Source: Acetivibrio mesophilus (GTDB lineage: Bacteria; Bacillota; Clostridia; Acetivibrionales; Acetivibrionaceae). Taken from it: a stretch of DNA of 64,000 bases. Position numbers and translations under genes: made by a program. Below the pieces are notes generated by a model, which made no database searches, was not told where the DNA came from, and worked only from the letters and a program-made list of their open reading frames with translations. Below, in pieces: positions 63,977 through 64,000 of the stretch. Positions within the stretch are counted from its first letter, which is position 1. The number at the start of each line of letters is the position of its first letter. The DNA lies in assembly GCF_004102745.1 (NCBI RefSeq), contig NZ_RLII01000007.1:97210-161209 (forward strand). Reading direction: 5' to 3'.

Positions 63977-64000
63977 TTTAAATGTAGTTCTCTAATCTAC

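Overview
The window looks like the chromosome of Acetivibrio (Clostridium) thermocellus or a very close relative. The deciding gene is at 18464-20689: a secreted family 48 cellobiohydrolase with a C-terminal type I dockerin that I recognise as the cellulosomal exoglucanase CelS (Cel48S). The rest agrees with a thermophilic, anaerobic, spore-forming Firmicute: a low-GC genome, purine-rich ribosome binding sites, many spore genes (spmA, spmB, a yabE-like gene, ytxC, gerA operon, sigH, abrB), a clostridial 2[4Fe-4S] ferredoxin, AddAB recombination genes and a Cys T-box.

Layout. 1-6.3 kb: a run matching the Bacillus yaaO-tmk-yaaR-holB-yaaT-yabB-yabC order (truncated Orn/Lys/Arg decarboxylase, tmk, yaaR, holB, ricT, ferredoxin, trmN6, rsmI), without yaaQ and yabA. 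6.3-17.6 kb: abrB with a SigA-type promoter and Spo0A-type boxes, spmAB, a YtpB-like terpenoid enzyme, metG, tatD, a Met/Gln/Pro-repeat protein, a DUF348-G5-3D protein, rsmA (ksgA) and two hypothetical genes. 17.6-20.7 kb: celS behind a 0.9 kb regulatory region. 20.9-31.1 kb: zapA, a metalloenzyme-U32 peptidase pair, dut, a secreted copper-amine-oxidase-stalk protein, LexA-box-controlled dinB, hflX with an apparently non-standard start, and Nudix. 31-43 kb: lepB, yigZ, CoA-binding protein, orphan histidine kinase, yebC, small proteins, an M20 peptidase, ytxC, a P-loop/Asp23 fusion and an 8-oxoguanine glycosylase. 43.2-53.4 kb: 6S RNA, T-box-cysE-cysS, gerA operon (minus strand), mrnC, rlmB, sigH, tRNA-Gly and tRNA-Thr, matching the Bacillus cysES-mrnC-rlmB-sigH order. 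53.5-55.5 kb: an accessory pocket with a MazEF-type toxin-antitoxin pair behind a large palindrome, flanked by gene remnants. 55.5-62.7 kb: addB-addA. 62.7-64 kb: a decayed IS66 element, one ORF of which is fused to a ribbon-helix-helix antitoxin-like C-terminus, and a GC-rich, RNA-like structured element cut by the window edge.

How it fits together. Most genes are translation, RNA modification and DNA maintenance genes in short operons separated by clear hairpin terminators. The accessory biology is celS, the toxin-antitoxin pocket and the IS66/structured-RNA right edge. A two-hairpin dispersed repeat occurs three times (6257, 37600, and 46665 on the minus strand). The most promising undescribed items are the edge RNA, the IS66-antitoxin chimera, the dispersed repeat, the hflX leader with an 18-codon ORF and ATT start, and an ORF-less transcription unit at 39.97-40.26 kb.

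All identifications come from reading the sequence and from memory of protein families; no database search was run.
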